From: Streptomyces sp. CB03234
GTDB lineage: Bacteria > Actinomycetota > Actinomycetes > Streptomycetales > Streptomycetaceae
Length of the DNA: 64,000 nt
Direction of reading: 5' to 3'
Assembly: GCF_001905885.1 (NCBI RefSeq)
Contig: NZ_LIYH01000003.1
Location: forward strand, 186,001 to 250,000
Each line of letters opens with the position of its first letter. Positions within the stretch are counted from its first letter, which is position 1. Shown here piece after piece: positions 1-11,511 of the stretch. Below the pieces are notes generated by a model. That model saw nothing but the letters and a program-made list of their open reading frames with translations. It ran no database searches and had not been told where the DNA came from. Position numbers and translations under genes: made by a program.

Positions 1-323
1 GTCGCGGCCACGGCCCGGCGCCGGTGTTTCTTCCACCGCGCCAGCTGCCTGCGTCGCGCGGCGCGGCCCTGGCCCTTGGGCGAGGCGCCGCTCTCGAAGT
101 CGCTGGAGGAGCTGGGTACGGACACGTCCGACGCGCCCGGCCCGTCCGACGCGCCGGACCTGTCCGCCGTCGCGTCGTCGGATGCCTGCAGCGTCGCGGC
201 GTGGGACGCCACCCCGCTGTGGAGGCGCGGGGCGGCAGGGGCTATGTCGGGGGCGTAGGCGCCGCAACCCGGACACACGAATGCCCCGTTGAGATTCCGG
301 CGGCATGCGGAGCAATAGTCCAT
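1..323 (-). CDS. SCO2400-like zinc-ribbon protein, 3' end outside window
   Basis: The gene reads leftward from ATG at 323 and runs off the window start, so only about 107 residues are seen. The N-terminus, MDYCSACRRNLNGAFVCPGC, has two CxxC pairs about 12 residues apart and looks like a small zinc ribbon. It is followed by a low-complexity Ala/Ser/Asp-rich stretch and then a run of Arg and Lys that could precede a membrane segment. This layout matches the streptomycete family often labelled SCO2400-like, whose function is unknown. The start is supported by a purine-rich GAAAGA upstream. The family name is recalled rather than searched. Confidence 0.6.
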   Translation of the reverse strand, partial: MDYCSACRRNLNGAFVCPGCGAYAPDIAPAAPRLHSGVASHAATLQASDDATADRSGASDGPGASDVSVPSSSSDFESGASPKGQGRAARRRQLARWKKHRRRAVAA

Positions 324-438
324 CGGCGGTCTTTCTGTGTTCACGTTCGCACGCGGTGGGAGCGGCCAGTAACGCTAATGACGCCTGCCGGAGGTGACGC
401 GCAGTCCTTGTGACGCTCCTGCGAAGATTCGACGCCAT

Positions 439-467
439 GAGGCCCGTGCACGTGAAACACGGGCCTC
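439..467 (-). terminator. Strong stem-loop between convergent/tandem minus genes
   Basis: GAGGCCCGTG at 439-448 pairs perfectly with CACGGGCCTC at 458-467 across a 9-base loop. It lies just past the 3' end of the minus-strand membrane protein gene (stop at 502) and before the start of the next minus gene, so it is most likely the transcription terminator of the former. Confidence 0.75.
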
Positions 468-501
468 ACCGGCGTACCGGGAGCACCCGACCGGAATTCG
501 G

Positions 502-879
502 TCAGATGCGACGTACCCGTGCGGCGATCCCGTGCCCGAGCAGCAGGTAAATCACCGCGGGCAGGCCGTAATTGAGGAGGACGCGCAGGCCTTCGGTCTC
601 CATGGTGAAGATGTCCTGGGACCAGCCGGCCAGCCAGTCCGCCACACTCCGCACAAAACCGACGAAGACGTTTCCCTGGTTGGCGTCGAGCAAATACAGC
701 AGGATCCATAGCGCCAGAAAACCTGCCGCGATGTCCGCAATCGTATGGATGGCCAAGGCCGCCCGATTCACTCCGGCGCCGTCCCTATGGGGCGCATAGG
801 TGTTCCGGTTCGGGTCATAGGGGTTGTAGGGGTCATTCACGGGCATGCCCTCTTGGGGCTGGGGACGGGGATTGTTCAT
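502..879 (-). CDS. Small uncharacterised membrane protein
   Basis: This 125-residue protein has a Pro/Asn/Tyr-rich cytoplasmic-looking N-terminus (about residues 1-35) and then three hydrophobic stretches, around 40-65, 72-85 and 98-118. It ends in a basic tail, RVRRI. The start ATG is preceded by a good purine-rich ribosome site (GGAGGAGG, then AGGGGGG). It resembles small streptomycete membrane proteins annotated only as hypothetical. No enzymatic motif is visible, and a role cannot be given. A strong terminator follows it. Confidence 0.65.
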   Translation of the reverse strand: MNNPRPQPQEGMPVNDPYNPYDPNRNTYAPHRDGAGVNRAALAIHTIADIAAGFLALWILLYLLDANQGNVFVGFVRSVADWLAGWSQDIFTMETEGLRVLLNYGLPAVIYLLLGHGIAARVRRI

Positions 880-1020
880 GCCCCCCTGCTTGCCTCCTCC
901 GCATGCGCGAAACGCTTTTCAAACCTCCGATTCGATATCGATTTCCAGCCCTGCGCAATCCAGGCATAGCCTGATATGACGGTTGTCCGGAGGCGGAGAA
1001 CGGGAGACGGGGAGTAAGAC

Positions 1021-2076
1021 GTGCACGGTGAATACAAGGTGCCCGGCGGCAAGCTCGTGGTCGTCGACCTCGACGCGGAGGACGGCGTCCTGCGCCGGGT
1101 GAGGGTCGGCGGGGACTTCTTCCTGGAGCCCGACGAGGCGCTGCTCGCCATCGATGGCGCCCTGGAGGGCGCACCGGCCGATACCGACGCGTCGGGGCTG
1201 GCCGCCCGGATCGACGCGGCGCTGCCGCCGGGGACGCAGATGTTCGGGCTCACCACCGAGGGGATCGGGGTCGCGGTACGGCGCGCCCTGGCGCACGCCA
1301 CCGACTGGACCGACTACGACTGGCAGCTCGTCCACGACGGGCCCCAGCCGCCCGCCCTGCACATGGCGCTCGACGAGGTCCTCACCGCCGAGGTCGCCGC
1401 CGGGCGCCGTCCGCCGACGCTGCGCGTGTGGGAATGGGGCGCGCCGGCCGTGGTGATCGGCAGCTTCCAGTCGCTGCGCAACGAGGTGGACACGGAGGCC
1501 GCCGAGCGGCACGGCATCGCCGTCGTACGCCGGATCAGTGGCGGCGGGGCCATGTTCATCGAGCCGGGCAACACCATCACGTACTCACTGTCCGTGCCCG
1601 ACGCCCTGGTGCAGGGGCTGTCCTTCACGGACAGCTACGCCTACCTCGACGACTGGGTGCTGGGCGCGTTCGGCGACATGGGCATCAAGGCCTGGTACCA
1701 GCCGCTCAACGACATCGCCACCGAGGCGGGCAAGATCGCCGGGGCGGCGCAGAAGCGCGTGGTGGGCGGCGAGGGAGCCGTACTGCACCATGTGACCATG
1801 GCGTACGACATCGACGCCGACAAGATGACGGACGTGCTGCGCATCGGCCGGGAGAAGCTCTCCGACAAGGGCACGAGGAGCGCGAAGAAGCGCGTCGACC
1901 CGCTGCGCCGCCAGACGGGGCTGCCCCGCGCGACGGTCATCGAGAAGATGATCGGCTCGTTCCGTGAGCGGTACGGGCTGTCCGAGGGCACGGTCACGGA
2001 CCACGAGATGGCACGCGCGCGTGAGCTGGCGCGGACCAAGTTCGGCTCCCCACAGTGGACGGCACGGGTGCCCTAG
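1021..2076 (+). CDS. Lipoate-protein ligase A family protein
   Basis: This 351-residue protein has the biotin/lipoate ligase fold. The lipoyl-AMP binding motif is seen as RRISGGGAMF near residue 175, and the conserved Lys lies in a KIAGAAQ segment near residue 240. Members transfer lipoate or octanoate to lipoyl domains of 2-oxoacid dehydrogenases or the glycine cleavage H protein, in the cytoplasm. An extra N-terminal region of about 100 residues precedes the catalytic domain, as in actinobacterial members. The start is GTG at 1021. Whether it is a true ligase or an octanoyltransferase cannot be told from sequence alone. Confidence 0.85.
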   Translation: MHGEYKVPGGKLVVVDLDAEDGVLRRVRVGGDFFLEPDEALLAIDGALEGAPADTDASGLAARIDAALPPGTQMFGLTTEGIGVAVRRALAHATDWTDYDWQLVHDGPQPPALHMALDEVLTAEVAAGRRPPTLRVWEWGAPAVVIGSFQSLRNEVDTEAAERHGIAVVRRISGGGAMFIEPGNTITYSLSVPDALVQGLSFTDSYAYLDDWVLGAFGDMGIKAWYQPLNDIATEAGKIAGAAQKRVVGGEGAVLHHVTMAYDIDADKMTDVLRIGREKLSDKGTRSAKKRVDPLRRQTGLPRATVIEKMIGSFRERYGLSEGTVTDHEMARARELARTKFGSPQWTARVP

Positions 2077-2137
2077 ACGCCGGCCGCCCTGGTCGCCGGG
2101 TTCGCACCCGTCCGTGCACCAGTTCCTACGGGGACTA

Positions 2138-2166
2138 TTGACATGCCCACACTCTCCTGGCTTTAT
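2138..2166 (+). promoter_or_regulatory. Predicted promoter of the cell-wall hydrolase operon
   Basis: A consensus -35 TTGACA at 2138-2143 is followed 17 bases later by a weak -10 CTTTAT at 2161-2166. Transcription would start near 2173, immediately before the CebR-type operator and about 70 bases before the GTG start of the cellulase gene. Confidence 0.5.
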
Positions 2167-2168
2167 GA

Positions 2169-4583
<2,415 letters not shown>

Positions 4584-4612
4584 CGCGATCCCCGAGAGGA
4601 AAGGACCACCCC

Positions 4613-6013
4613 GTGCGCCACCTCCTGTCCCGCAAGGCCGCGACAGCACGAGCACGGCTCAGGCGTGCCGCCTCCGCCGCCGCCCTGTGCGTCTGCACCG
4701 CCCTGGGCGCGCTCGCGCTGCCCTCGACCGCCCACGCGGCCGACACCCCGCTGCGGGACCTCGCCGCCGCCAAGGGCATCCACATCGGCAACGCGGTGGC
4801 CGGGTACAAGCTGAGCGGGAACGCCCAGTACGCGGCCATCGCCGGTGCGCAGTTCAGCTCCCTCACCCCCGAGAACGCCATGAAGTGGAGCTCCGTCGAG
4901 CCGACCCGGGGCTCCTACGACTGGGCGGAGGCCGACCAGATCGTCGCCTTCGCGCAGGAGCACGGCCAGCAGGTGCGCGGCCACACCCTGGTGTGGCACA
5001 GCCAGAACCCGGGCTGGCTGACCAACGGCGGCTTCAGCGCCGCCGAGCTGCGCGCCATCCTCGAACGGCACATCGCCACCGAGGCGGGCCGGTACCGGGG
5101 GAAGATCGCCGCCTGGGACGTCGTCAACGAGATGTTCAACGAGGACGGCACGTACCGGCCCTCCCTCTGGTACAACGCCATGGGCCCCGGGTACGTGGCC
5201 GACGCGCTCCGGTGGGCCCGGCAGGCCGACCCCGGCGCGAAGCTGTACCTCAACGACTACAACGTCGAAGGCCTCAACGCGAAGAGCGACGCCCTCTACA
5301 ACCTGGTCAGGTCGCTCAAGGCGCAGGGCGCGCCCATCGACGGCGTCGGCCTTCAGGCGCACTTCATCCTCGGCCAGGTACCGTCCACCCTCCAGGCCAA
5401 CATCCAGCGGTTCGCCGATCTCGGTGTCGACGTGGCGATCACCGAGCTGGACGTACGGATGCAGCTCCCTGCCACCGACGCCAAGCTGACCCAGCAGGCC
5501 GCCGACTACAGCGCCGTCGTCAAGGCCTGCCTCGCCGTCAGCCGCTGCGTGGGCATCACCGGCTGGGACATCTCCGACGCCGACTCCTGGGTGCCGGACG
5601 TCTTCCCCGGGTACGGCGCCGCCACGATGTACGACGCCAACTACCGGCCCAAGCCCGCCTACTACGCCGTGGCCACGGCCCTCGGCGGCGGCGGGACGAC
5701 GCCTCCGCCGGGTGGCGGCGCCTGCACCGCCACCTATGCGGTCGCCAACCAGTGGGGCGGCGGCTTCACCGCGAACGTCACGATCACGTGCCCGCCGGGT
5801 GCGTCCCTGACGAACTGGCAGGCGGCCTGGGACTTCGGCGCGGGCCAGCGGCTCACCCACGTGTGGAACGCCACCTGCCGGCAGGAGGGCACGCGCGTCA
5901 CCTGCTCCCCCGCCCCCTGGAACGGTTCCGTTCCCCCCGGCGGGTCGGTCTCCTTCGGCTTCAACGGCACCTGGAGCGGCAGCAATCCCATTCCCGCCGT
6001 CACCGTGGGCTGA
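4613..6013 (+). CDS. Secreted GH10 endo-1,4-beta-xylanase with CBM2
   Basis: Xylan-cleaving enzyme of family GH10. From the GTG at 4613 it has 466 residues: a twin-basic signal peptide ending in AHA at about 42, a GH10 barrel (about 45-355) with acid/base Glu173 in WDVVNEMF and nucleophile Glu278 in ITELDVRM, a short Gly/Pro linker, and a C-terminal CBM2-type domain (about 370-466). GAGAGGAAAGGA lies just upstream of the start. The gene begins only 29 bases after the GH9 stop, with no promoter visible, so it is probably co-transcribed and CebR-controlled. Confidence 0.93.
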   Translation: MRHLLSRKAATARARLRRAASAAALCVCTALGALALPSTAHAADTPLRDLAAAKGIHIGNAVAGYKLSGNAQYAAIAGAQFSSLTPENAMKWSSVEPTRGSYDWAEADQIVAFAQEHGQQVRGHTLVWHSQNPGWLTNGGFSAAELRAILERHIATEAGRYRGKIAAWDVVNEMFNEDGTYRPSLWYNAMGPGYVADALRWARQADPGAKLYLNDYNVEGLNAKSDALYNLVRSLKAQGAPIDGVGLQAHFILGQVPSTLQANIQRFADLGVDVAITELDVRMQLPATDAKLTQQAADYSAVVKACLAVSRCVGITGWDISDADSWVPDVFPGYGAATMYDANYRPKPAYYAVATALGGGGTTPPPGGGACTATYAVANQWGGGFTANVTITCPPGASLTNWQAAWDFGAGQRLTHVWNATCRQEGTRVTCSPAPWNGSVPPGGSVSFGFNGTWSGSNPIPAVTVG

Positions 6014-6048
6014 CCCCCACACCGACCCCCCACACACAGGAGTTCCGT

Positions 6049-7398
6049 ATGAGATTACGAACCGCCCTGGCGGCCGCCGTCCTGGGGCTGACCGGCGTGC
6101 TCGGGGCATCGCTCGCCCCGGCCCAGGCCGCGACAGCCACGGCAACGGACACCGCAGCCGCCCCCGGCTTCCGCGTCAGCGACAGCGGACGTCTCCTCGA
6201 GTCCAACGGCAACGACTTCGTCATGCGGGGCGTCAACCACGCCCACACCTGGTTCCCGACCAGGACCGGTTCCCTGGCGGACATCAAGGCCCTGGGCGCC
6301 AACACCGTACGGGTGGTGCTCAGCACCGGTGACCGGTGGGCCCGCAACGACCCGGCCGACGTCGCGGCCGTCGTCGCGCAGTGCAAGCAGCACCGGCTGA
6401 TCTGCGTGCTGGAGGCCCACGACACGACCGGGTACGGCGAACAGAGCGGCGCCGTGTCCCTGTCCCGCGCGGCCGACTACTGGATCGGCGTCAAGAGCGC
6501 GCTGGAGGGCCAGGAGCGGTACGTCATCGTCAACATCGGCAACGAGCCGTACGGCAACACCGGCGCGAGCGGCTGGACCGCCGACACCAAGGCCGCCATC
6601 CAGAAGCTGCGCGCCGCCGGGTTCGCCCACACGCTGATGGTGGACGCGCCGAACTGGGGCCAGGACTGGTCGTTCACCATGCGGGACAACGCCGCCTCCG
6701 TCTTCGCGGCGGACCCGGAGCGCAACACCGTCTTCTCCGTCCACATGTACGGGGTCTTCGACACGGCCGCCGAGATCACCGCCTACCTCAACCACTTCGT
6801 CGCCGCCCGGCTCCCCCTCGTGGTGGGCGAGTTCGGGCACAACCACTCGGACGGCGACCCCGACGAGGACACCATCCTCGCCGCCACCCAGGCCCTCGGC
6901 CTGGGCTACCTCGGCTGGTCGTGGAGCGGCAACGGCGGCGGGGTCGAGTACCTCGACATGGCCGCCGGCTTCGACGCCACCGCGCTGACCCCCTGGGGCC
7001 GGCGGATCTTCCACGGCCCGAACGGCATCGCGCACACCTCCAAGGAGGCGACGGTCTACGCGGGCACGGGCGGCACCGCGCCGTGCGCGGTCACCTACCG
7101 TGTCACCGGCCAGTGGACGGGCGGCTTCCAGGGCGAGCTGACCGTACGCAACAGGGGCTCCGCCCCTGTCAACGGCTGGACCCTGGTGTGGCAGTTCCCG
7201 GACGGCCAGACCATCACCCAGATGTGGGGCGGCACCCCCACGCGCAACGGCCCGGCGGTCACGGTGACACCGGCCTCGTACACCTCCGTCATCCCGGCGA
7301 ACGGCGCGGTGAGCCTCGGGTTCCTGGGCACCTGGAACGGCTCCAACGAGCCCCCGGCGGCCTTCACCCTGAACGGAGCCGCCTGCTCACCGGCCTGA
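6049..7398 (+). CDS. manA: Secreted GH5 (subfamily 8-like) beta-mannanase with CBM2
   Basis: Mannan endo-1,4-beta-mannosidase. The 449-residue protein has a signal peptide ending in AQA (27). The catalytic domain closely follows the sequence pattern of Streptomyces lividans ManA: GNDFVMRGVNHAHTW near 54-68, acid/base Glu166 in NIGNEPYGN, nucleophile Glu261 in VVGEFGHNHSD, and GYLGWSWSGN. A CBM2 occupies about 345-449. The start ATG at 6049 has CAGGAG nearby and lies 35 bases after the xylanase stop. The third codon is TTA (6055-6057), the only TTA codon noticed in an intact gene here, so translation may depend on the bldA tRNA. Gene name by similarity to known ManA. Confidence 0.9.
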   Translation: MRLRTALAAAVLGLTGVLGASLAPAQAATATATDTAAAPGFRVSDSGRLLESNGNDFVMRGVNHAHTWFPTRTGSLADIKALGANTVRVVLSTGDRWARNDPADVAAVVAQCKQHRLICVLEAHDTTGYGEQSGAVSLSRAADYWIGVKSALEGQERYVIVNIGNEPYGNTGASGWTADTKAAIQKLRAAGFAHTLMVDAPNWGQDWSFTMRDNAASVFAADPERNTVFSVHMYGVFDTAAEITAYLNHFVAARLPLVVGEFGHNHSDGDPDEDTILAATQALGLGYLGWSWSGNGGGVEYLDMAAGFDATALTPWGRRIFHGPNGIAHTSKEATVYAGTGGTAPCAVTYRVTGQWTGGFQGELTVRNRGSAPVNGWTLVWQFPDGQTITQMWGGTPTRNGPAVTVTPASYTSVIPANGAVSLGFLGTWNGSNEPPAAFTLNGAACSPA

Positions 7399-7527
7399 GG
7401 CGGGGCGCGGAGCCCTCAGAACTCGGTGGTGTCCAGCTCGATCCCGAACGGTTCCGGCAGCCGTACCGGTGTCCCGGAGGGGTGCGGGCCGTCGCGTGCC
7501 GGCGCCTCCGTCGGTCTCCCCCGCGCA

Positions 7528-8934
7528 TCACCCCTTCCGGTGATCACCCGGCGGCGGTATCCGCTCGTACCACTTCTGGTCGGCCTCCAGCTGGGCGGCG
7601 AGGGAGATGAGCCGCTCCTCGCTGCCCGCCGGGCCGAGGAGTTGGGCGCCGACCGGGAGGCCGTCCGACGTGAAGCCGGCGGGGATGTTGACGCCGGGCC
7701 AGCCCAGGACGTTCCAGGGCCAGGCGTAGGGACAGGCGGCGGCCATGGTGAGGTCGGTGCGCCAGGCGGGGAGGGGATCGAAGGCGCCTATGCGGGGCGG
7801 GGGCGCCGCCGTGGTGGGGGTGAGGAGGACGTCGTACGTGGCGAAGAGGGCGCCGATCCGGCGGTGCTGGTGGGCCTCGCGGGCGCGGGCCGCGCGCAGG
7901 GCCCGGCCGGCCAGGCGGCGGCCGGTGCGGGTGGCGCTGCGGGTGCGCGGGTCCAGGAGGGAGGGGTCGGGGTGCCGGTCGGCGTAGGCGGCGATGCCGG
8001 CGGTGGCGCGGGGCAGGAAGCTCAAGCCGATGAGGCCGTAGCGCGGGCGGGCCTCCTCGACGGTGTGGCCCAGGCGGGCGAGGGCCTCGGCGAGGGCGGT
8101 GACGGCGCGGCGTACGCCGGGGTGGAGCGGGTTGTGCGTGGCGGTGAAGGCGGAGCGCCACGCCAGGGCGATACGGAGAGGGCCGGGTTCGCGGCGGGCG
8201 GCGGCGGAGGCGTCGACGGGGGCGGGGTGGTACCGCTCGGCGGGGTGGGCCCCGGAAGCGGCGTCGAGGAGGAGGGCCGCGTCGGCGACCGTACGGGCGA
8301 GGGGGCCGTTGACGGTCAGGCCCTCGAAGCAGTCGGTGTACGGGTGGACGGAGACCCGGCCGCGCTGCGGTTTGATGCCCACCAGGTGGGTCCAGGCGGC
8401 GGGGATGCGGATGGAGCCCGCGCCGTCCGAGCCCAGGGCGGCGGGGACGAGCCCGGCGGCGACGGCGGCCGCCGAACCGCCCGACGAGCCGCCGGGCGTG
8501 TGGTCGGTGTTCCACGGGTTGCGGGTGGCGCCGAAGGCGGGGCCCTCGGTGAACGGCCACTGGCCCAGCTCGCAGGAGTTGGTCTTGCCGACGATGACGG
8601 CTCCGGCGGCGCGAAGGCGGCGTACCGCCTCCCCGTCCTCCCGCGCCGGCGGTATGTCGCCGTCGCAGCCGAAGCGGGTGGGCAGCCCGGCCACGTCGGT
8701 GTCGTCCTTGACGGCGACGGGGACGCCGAGCAAGGGCGCCCGTTCCCCTGCCGCGAGGCGGCGGTCGGCGTCCTCGGCCTCGGCGAGTGCGGCGGCCGCA
8801 CGGACGCAGCGGAAGGCGTTCACCGTGCCCTGGGTGGCCTCGATCCGGTCGAGCGAGGCCTGCACCAGGGACACGGACGGGACCTGACCGGCCGTCAGGG
8901 CGTCGCGCATGGACGTGATTCCGTCGAAGGACAT
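7528..8934 (-). CDS. Amidase signature family hydrolase
   Basis: This 468-residue protein belongs to the amidase signature superfamily, which hydrolyses carboxylic amides with a Ser-cisSer-Lys triad. The Lys lies in VAVKDD near residue 71, the Gly/Ser-rich loop is GGSSGGSAAA, and the nucleophile Ser is in GSDGAGSIRIPA. It lies downstream of the NCS1 permease on the same strand, with a 32-base gap, and so is probably the last gene of the pyrimidine/hydantoin operon. Its substrate is unknown; an N-carbamoyl or amide intermediate would fit the context. The ribosome site before ATG at 8934 is weak, and the Met at 8910 is an alternative start. It converges on manA; the 129 bases between show no clear terminator. 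Confidence 0.82.
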   Translation of the reverse strand: MSFDGITSMRDALTAGQVPSVSLVQASLDRIEATQGTVNAFRCVRAAAALAEAEDADRRLAAGERAPLLGVPVAVKDDTDVAGLPTRFGCDGDIPPAREDGEAVRRLRAAGAVIVGKTNSCELGQWPFTEGPAFGATRNPWNTDHTPGGSSGGSAAAVAAGLVPAALGSDGAGSIRIPAAWTHLVGIKPQRGRVSVHPYTDCFEGLTVNGPLARTVADAALLLDAASGAHPAERYHPAPVDASAAARREPGPLRIALAWRSAFTATHNPLHPGVRRAVTALAEALARLGHTVEEARPRYGLIGLSFLPRATAGIAAYADRHPDPSLLDPRTRSATRTGRRLAGRALRAARAREAHQHRRIGALFATYDVLLTPTTAAPPPRIGAFDPLPAWRTDLTMAAACPYAWPWNVLGWPGVNIPAGFTSDGLPVGAQLLGPAGSEERLISLAAQLEADQKWYERIPPPGDHRKG

Positions 8935-8966
8935 GAACGGCAGGCTACTGGAGAGTAAGTACGGTG

Positions 8967-10460
8967 TCAGGGAGTCCGGCGCGCCATCAGCGCCACGTAC
9001 AGCACCAGCGATGCCGCCAGCCCCACCGCCCACCCGTAGTCCGCGAGCGGCTTCAGCAGCGGGATCAGCCCGTCCTCCGGGAACGGCCCCTTCCCCGGCG
9101 CCGAGTGCGACCCGCCCACCGCGAGTACGCCCCCGACGACGAACGCCGCGACCGCCGCCGGGTTCCACCCGCGTACGTACCAGTAGCGGCCGCCCGGCCG
9201 GTACAGGTCGGGGAGGTCCAGGACGGTGCGCCGGACGATCCAGTAGTCGGCGATGAGGATGCCCGCCACCGTACCGAGCATGCCGCCCACCAGCCCCAGC
9301 CAGGTGAAGATGTACAGCTCGGGGGTCTCGGTCAGCTTCCACGGCATGATCACCACCCCGACCACGCCCGTGATCAGCGCCCCGGTACGGAAGTTGATCA
9401 GTTTCGGGGCGAGGTTGGCGAGGTCGTACGCGGGTGAGACGACGTTCGCCGCGATGTTCACCGAGATCGTCGCGACGAGCACGGTCACGAGGGCGAACAG
9501 CAGCCCGAAGACGTTGTCCGTCCGGGCGGCGAGCGCGACCGGGTCCCAGACCGCCGCCCCGTACACCGCCTGGGAGCCGGACGTCACGAAGACGGACAGC
9601 AGGGCGAACAGCGTCATGGTGGTGGGCAGGCCCAGCGTCTGGCCCCAGATCTGGGCGCGCTGCCCGGCGCCGAAGCGGGTGAAGTCGGGGATGTTCAGCG
9701 ACAGGGTCGCCCAGAAGGCGATCATGCCCATGAGGGAGGGGAAGAAGACCGGCCAGAAGTCCGCGCCCCACCCGAGCGCCGACGGCTGGTCCAGCAGCGG
9801 CCCGAGCCCGCCCGCCTTGGCCGTGATCCACGCCAGCAGCACCAGCGCGCCGACGATGACGAAGGGCGCCGCCCAGTTCTCGAACCGCCGCAGCGCCTCC
9901 ATGCCCCGGTAGATGATGGCCAGTTCGAGCGCCCAGAAGAGCCCGAAGCACAGCCACAGCGTCCACGGCTGGCCACCGACCCGCGCCACCTGGGTCCACT
10001 CGCCGCCGAAGACCTTGCCGAGCAGGACGAAAATGCCCTGCCCGCCGATCCACGTCTGGATCCCGAACCACGCGCACGCCACCCCGGCCCGGATCAGCGC
10101 CGGCAGATTGGCGCCGCGCAGCCCGAACGACGCCCGCGCCAGGACCGGGAAGGGGATGCCGTACTTGGGGCCGGCGTGCCCGGTCAGCAGCATCGGTACG
10201 AGGACGATGACGTTGGCCAGCGCGATCGTGAAGACGGCCTGCTTCCAGTCCATCCCGAGCGCGACGAGCCCCGAGGCGAGCATCCAGGACGGGATGTTGT
10301 GGGCCATGCCGATCCAGAGGGCCGCGAAGTTGTAGGTGGTCCAGCGGCGCCGTTCCACCGGGACGGGCAGGAGGTCCTCGTTGACGAACCGGGAGTCGGC
10401 GGGGATGTCGGTGGGCGTGAGGTCGACGCGCCCCCCGGATATCGGAACGGTGTCGGTCAT
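8967..10460 (-). CDS. NCS1-family nucleobase/hydantoin permease
   Basis: Membrane transporter of the nucleobase:cation symporter-1 family (uracil, allantoin, hydantoin). The 497 residues contain about twelve hydrophobic segments. A family pattern is clear in the first helices, NFAALWIGMAHNIPSWMLAS, and in SLNIPDFTRF and ISVNIAANVVSPAYDLANL. It lies directly downstream of the LLM oxidoreductase and dihydropyrimidinase genes on the same strand, so it most likely imports the pyrimidine or hydantoin degraded by the operon. Confidence 0.9.
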   Translation of the reverse strand: MTDTVPISGGRVDLTPTDIPADSRFVNEDLLPVPVERRRWTTYNFAALWIGMAHNIPSWMLASGLVALGMDWKQAVFTIALANVIVLVPMLLTGHAGPKYGIPFPVLARASFGLRGANLPALIRAGVACAWFGIQTWIGGQGIFVLLGKVFGGEWTQVARVGGQPWTLWLCFGLFWALELAIIYRGMEALRRFENWAAPFVIVGALVLLAWITAKAGGLGPLLDQPSALGWGADFWPVFFPSLMGMIAFWATLSLNIPDFTRFGAGQRAQIWGQTLGLPTTMTLFALLSVFVTSGSQAVYGAAVWDPVALAARTDNVFGLLFALVTVLVATISVNIAANVVSPAYDLANLAPKLINFRTGALITGVVGVVIMPWKLTETPELYIFTWLGLVGGMLGTVAGILIADYWIVRRTVLDLPDLYRPGGRYWYVRGWNPAAVAAFVVGGVLAVGGSHSAPGKGPFPEDGLIPLLKPLADYGWAVGLAASLVLYVALMARRTP

Positions 10461-10497
10461 GGCGGCGCAACCCTTCGTTCCCGGACCGGTCAGGCGG

Positions 10498-11499
10498 TCA
10501 GGCGTTCAGCGCGGGGATGATCTCGGAGCCGTACGCGTCGATCGTCGCTTCCTTCGCGTCATGCATGTCGTACACCGCGAACTGGTCGACGCCCAGGGCC
10601 TTGAGCGCCTTGAGCTTCGCGATGTGGGCGGCCGGCGGGCCCAGCAGGCAGAAGCGGTCGACGATCTCGTCGGGGACGAAGTCGGTGGAGGGGTTCCCGG
10701 CGCGGCCGTGGTGGCTGTAGTCGTAGCCCTGACGGGCCTTGATGTACGAGGTGAGCGCCTCGGGCACCAGCCCGGAGTGCTCGCCGTACCGGCTCACCAG
10801 GTCCGCCACGTGGTTGCCGACCATGCCGCCGAACCAGCGGCACTGGTCACGCGCGTGCGCCAGGTCGTCGCCGACGTACGCGGGCGCGGCGACGCAGATG
10901 GTGACCGAGGCCGGGTCGCGGCCCGCCTCCTCGGCCGCCTTCCGCACCGCCTTGATCATCCACTCGGTCAGGAACGGGTCGGCGAGCTGGAGGATGAATC
11001 CGTCCGCCTTCTGTCCCGCGAGGGCGAGGGCCTTGGGCCCGTACGCCGCCATCCACACGGGCAGTTTCCCGTTCCGTACCCAGGGGATGCGCAGCGGCTG
11101 CCCGTCGACGACCGCTTCCCGGCCCTCCGCGAGGTCGCGGATGACGTCGATCGCCTCGCCGAGCCGGGCGAGGGTGTTGGGCTTGCGGCCGGCGACGCGC
11201 ATCGCGGAGTCGCCGCGCCCGATGCCGCACACGGTGCGGTTGCCGTACATGTCGTTGAGGGTGGCGAAGGTGGAGGCGGTGACCTCCCACGTCCTGGTGC
11301 CCGGGTTGGTGACCATCGGGCCGACGATCAGTTTCTTGGTGTGCTCCAGGACGCGGCTGTAGATGACGAACGGTTCCTGCCACAGCACGGCGGAGTCGAA
11401 GGTCCAGCCGTAACGGAAGCCGTTGCGTTCCGCGCGCCGCATCAGGCCGACCACGGCGGAGCCGGGCGGGTCGGTCTGCAGGACGAGTCCAAAGTCCAC
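10498..11499 (-). CDS. LLM-class flavin/F420-dependent oxidoreductase
   Basis: Luciferase-like monooxygenase fold protein of 333 residues, beginning MDFGLVLQTDPPGSAVVGLM. The segment FATLNDMYGNRTVCGIGRGD is typical of F420-type LLM proteins. It belongs to the group repeatedly found beside dihydropyrimidinase in actinobacteria. The gene begins 12 bases after the dihydropyrimidinase stop, so it is co-transcribed. The reaction is not known. It might supply the reductive (dehydrogenase-like) or an oxidative step of pyrimidine breakdown, since no PydA-type dehydrogenase is encoded nearby. Cofactor choice (F420 or FMN) is inferred from the family. Confidence 0.82.
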   Translation of the reverse strand: MDFGLVLQTDPPGSAVVGLMRRAERNGFRYGWTFDSAVLWQEPFVIYSRVLEHTKKLIVGPMVTNPGTRTWEVTASTFATLNDMYGNRTVCGIGRGDSAMRVAGRKPNTLARLGEAIDVIRDLAEGREAVVDGQPLRIPWVRNGKLPVWMAAYGPKALALAGQKADGFILQLADPFLTEWMIKAVRKAAEEAGRDPASVTICVAAPAYVGDDLAHARDQCRWFGGMVGNHVADLVSRYGEHSGLVPEALTSYIKARQGYDYSHHGRAGNPSTDFVPDEIVDRFCLLGPPAAHIAKLKALKALGVDQFAVYDMHDAKEATIDAYGSEIIPALNA

Positions 11500-11511
11500 T
11501 GTCCCGGCCTC

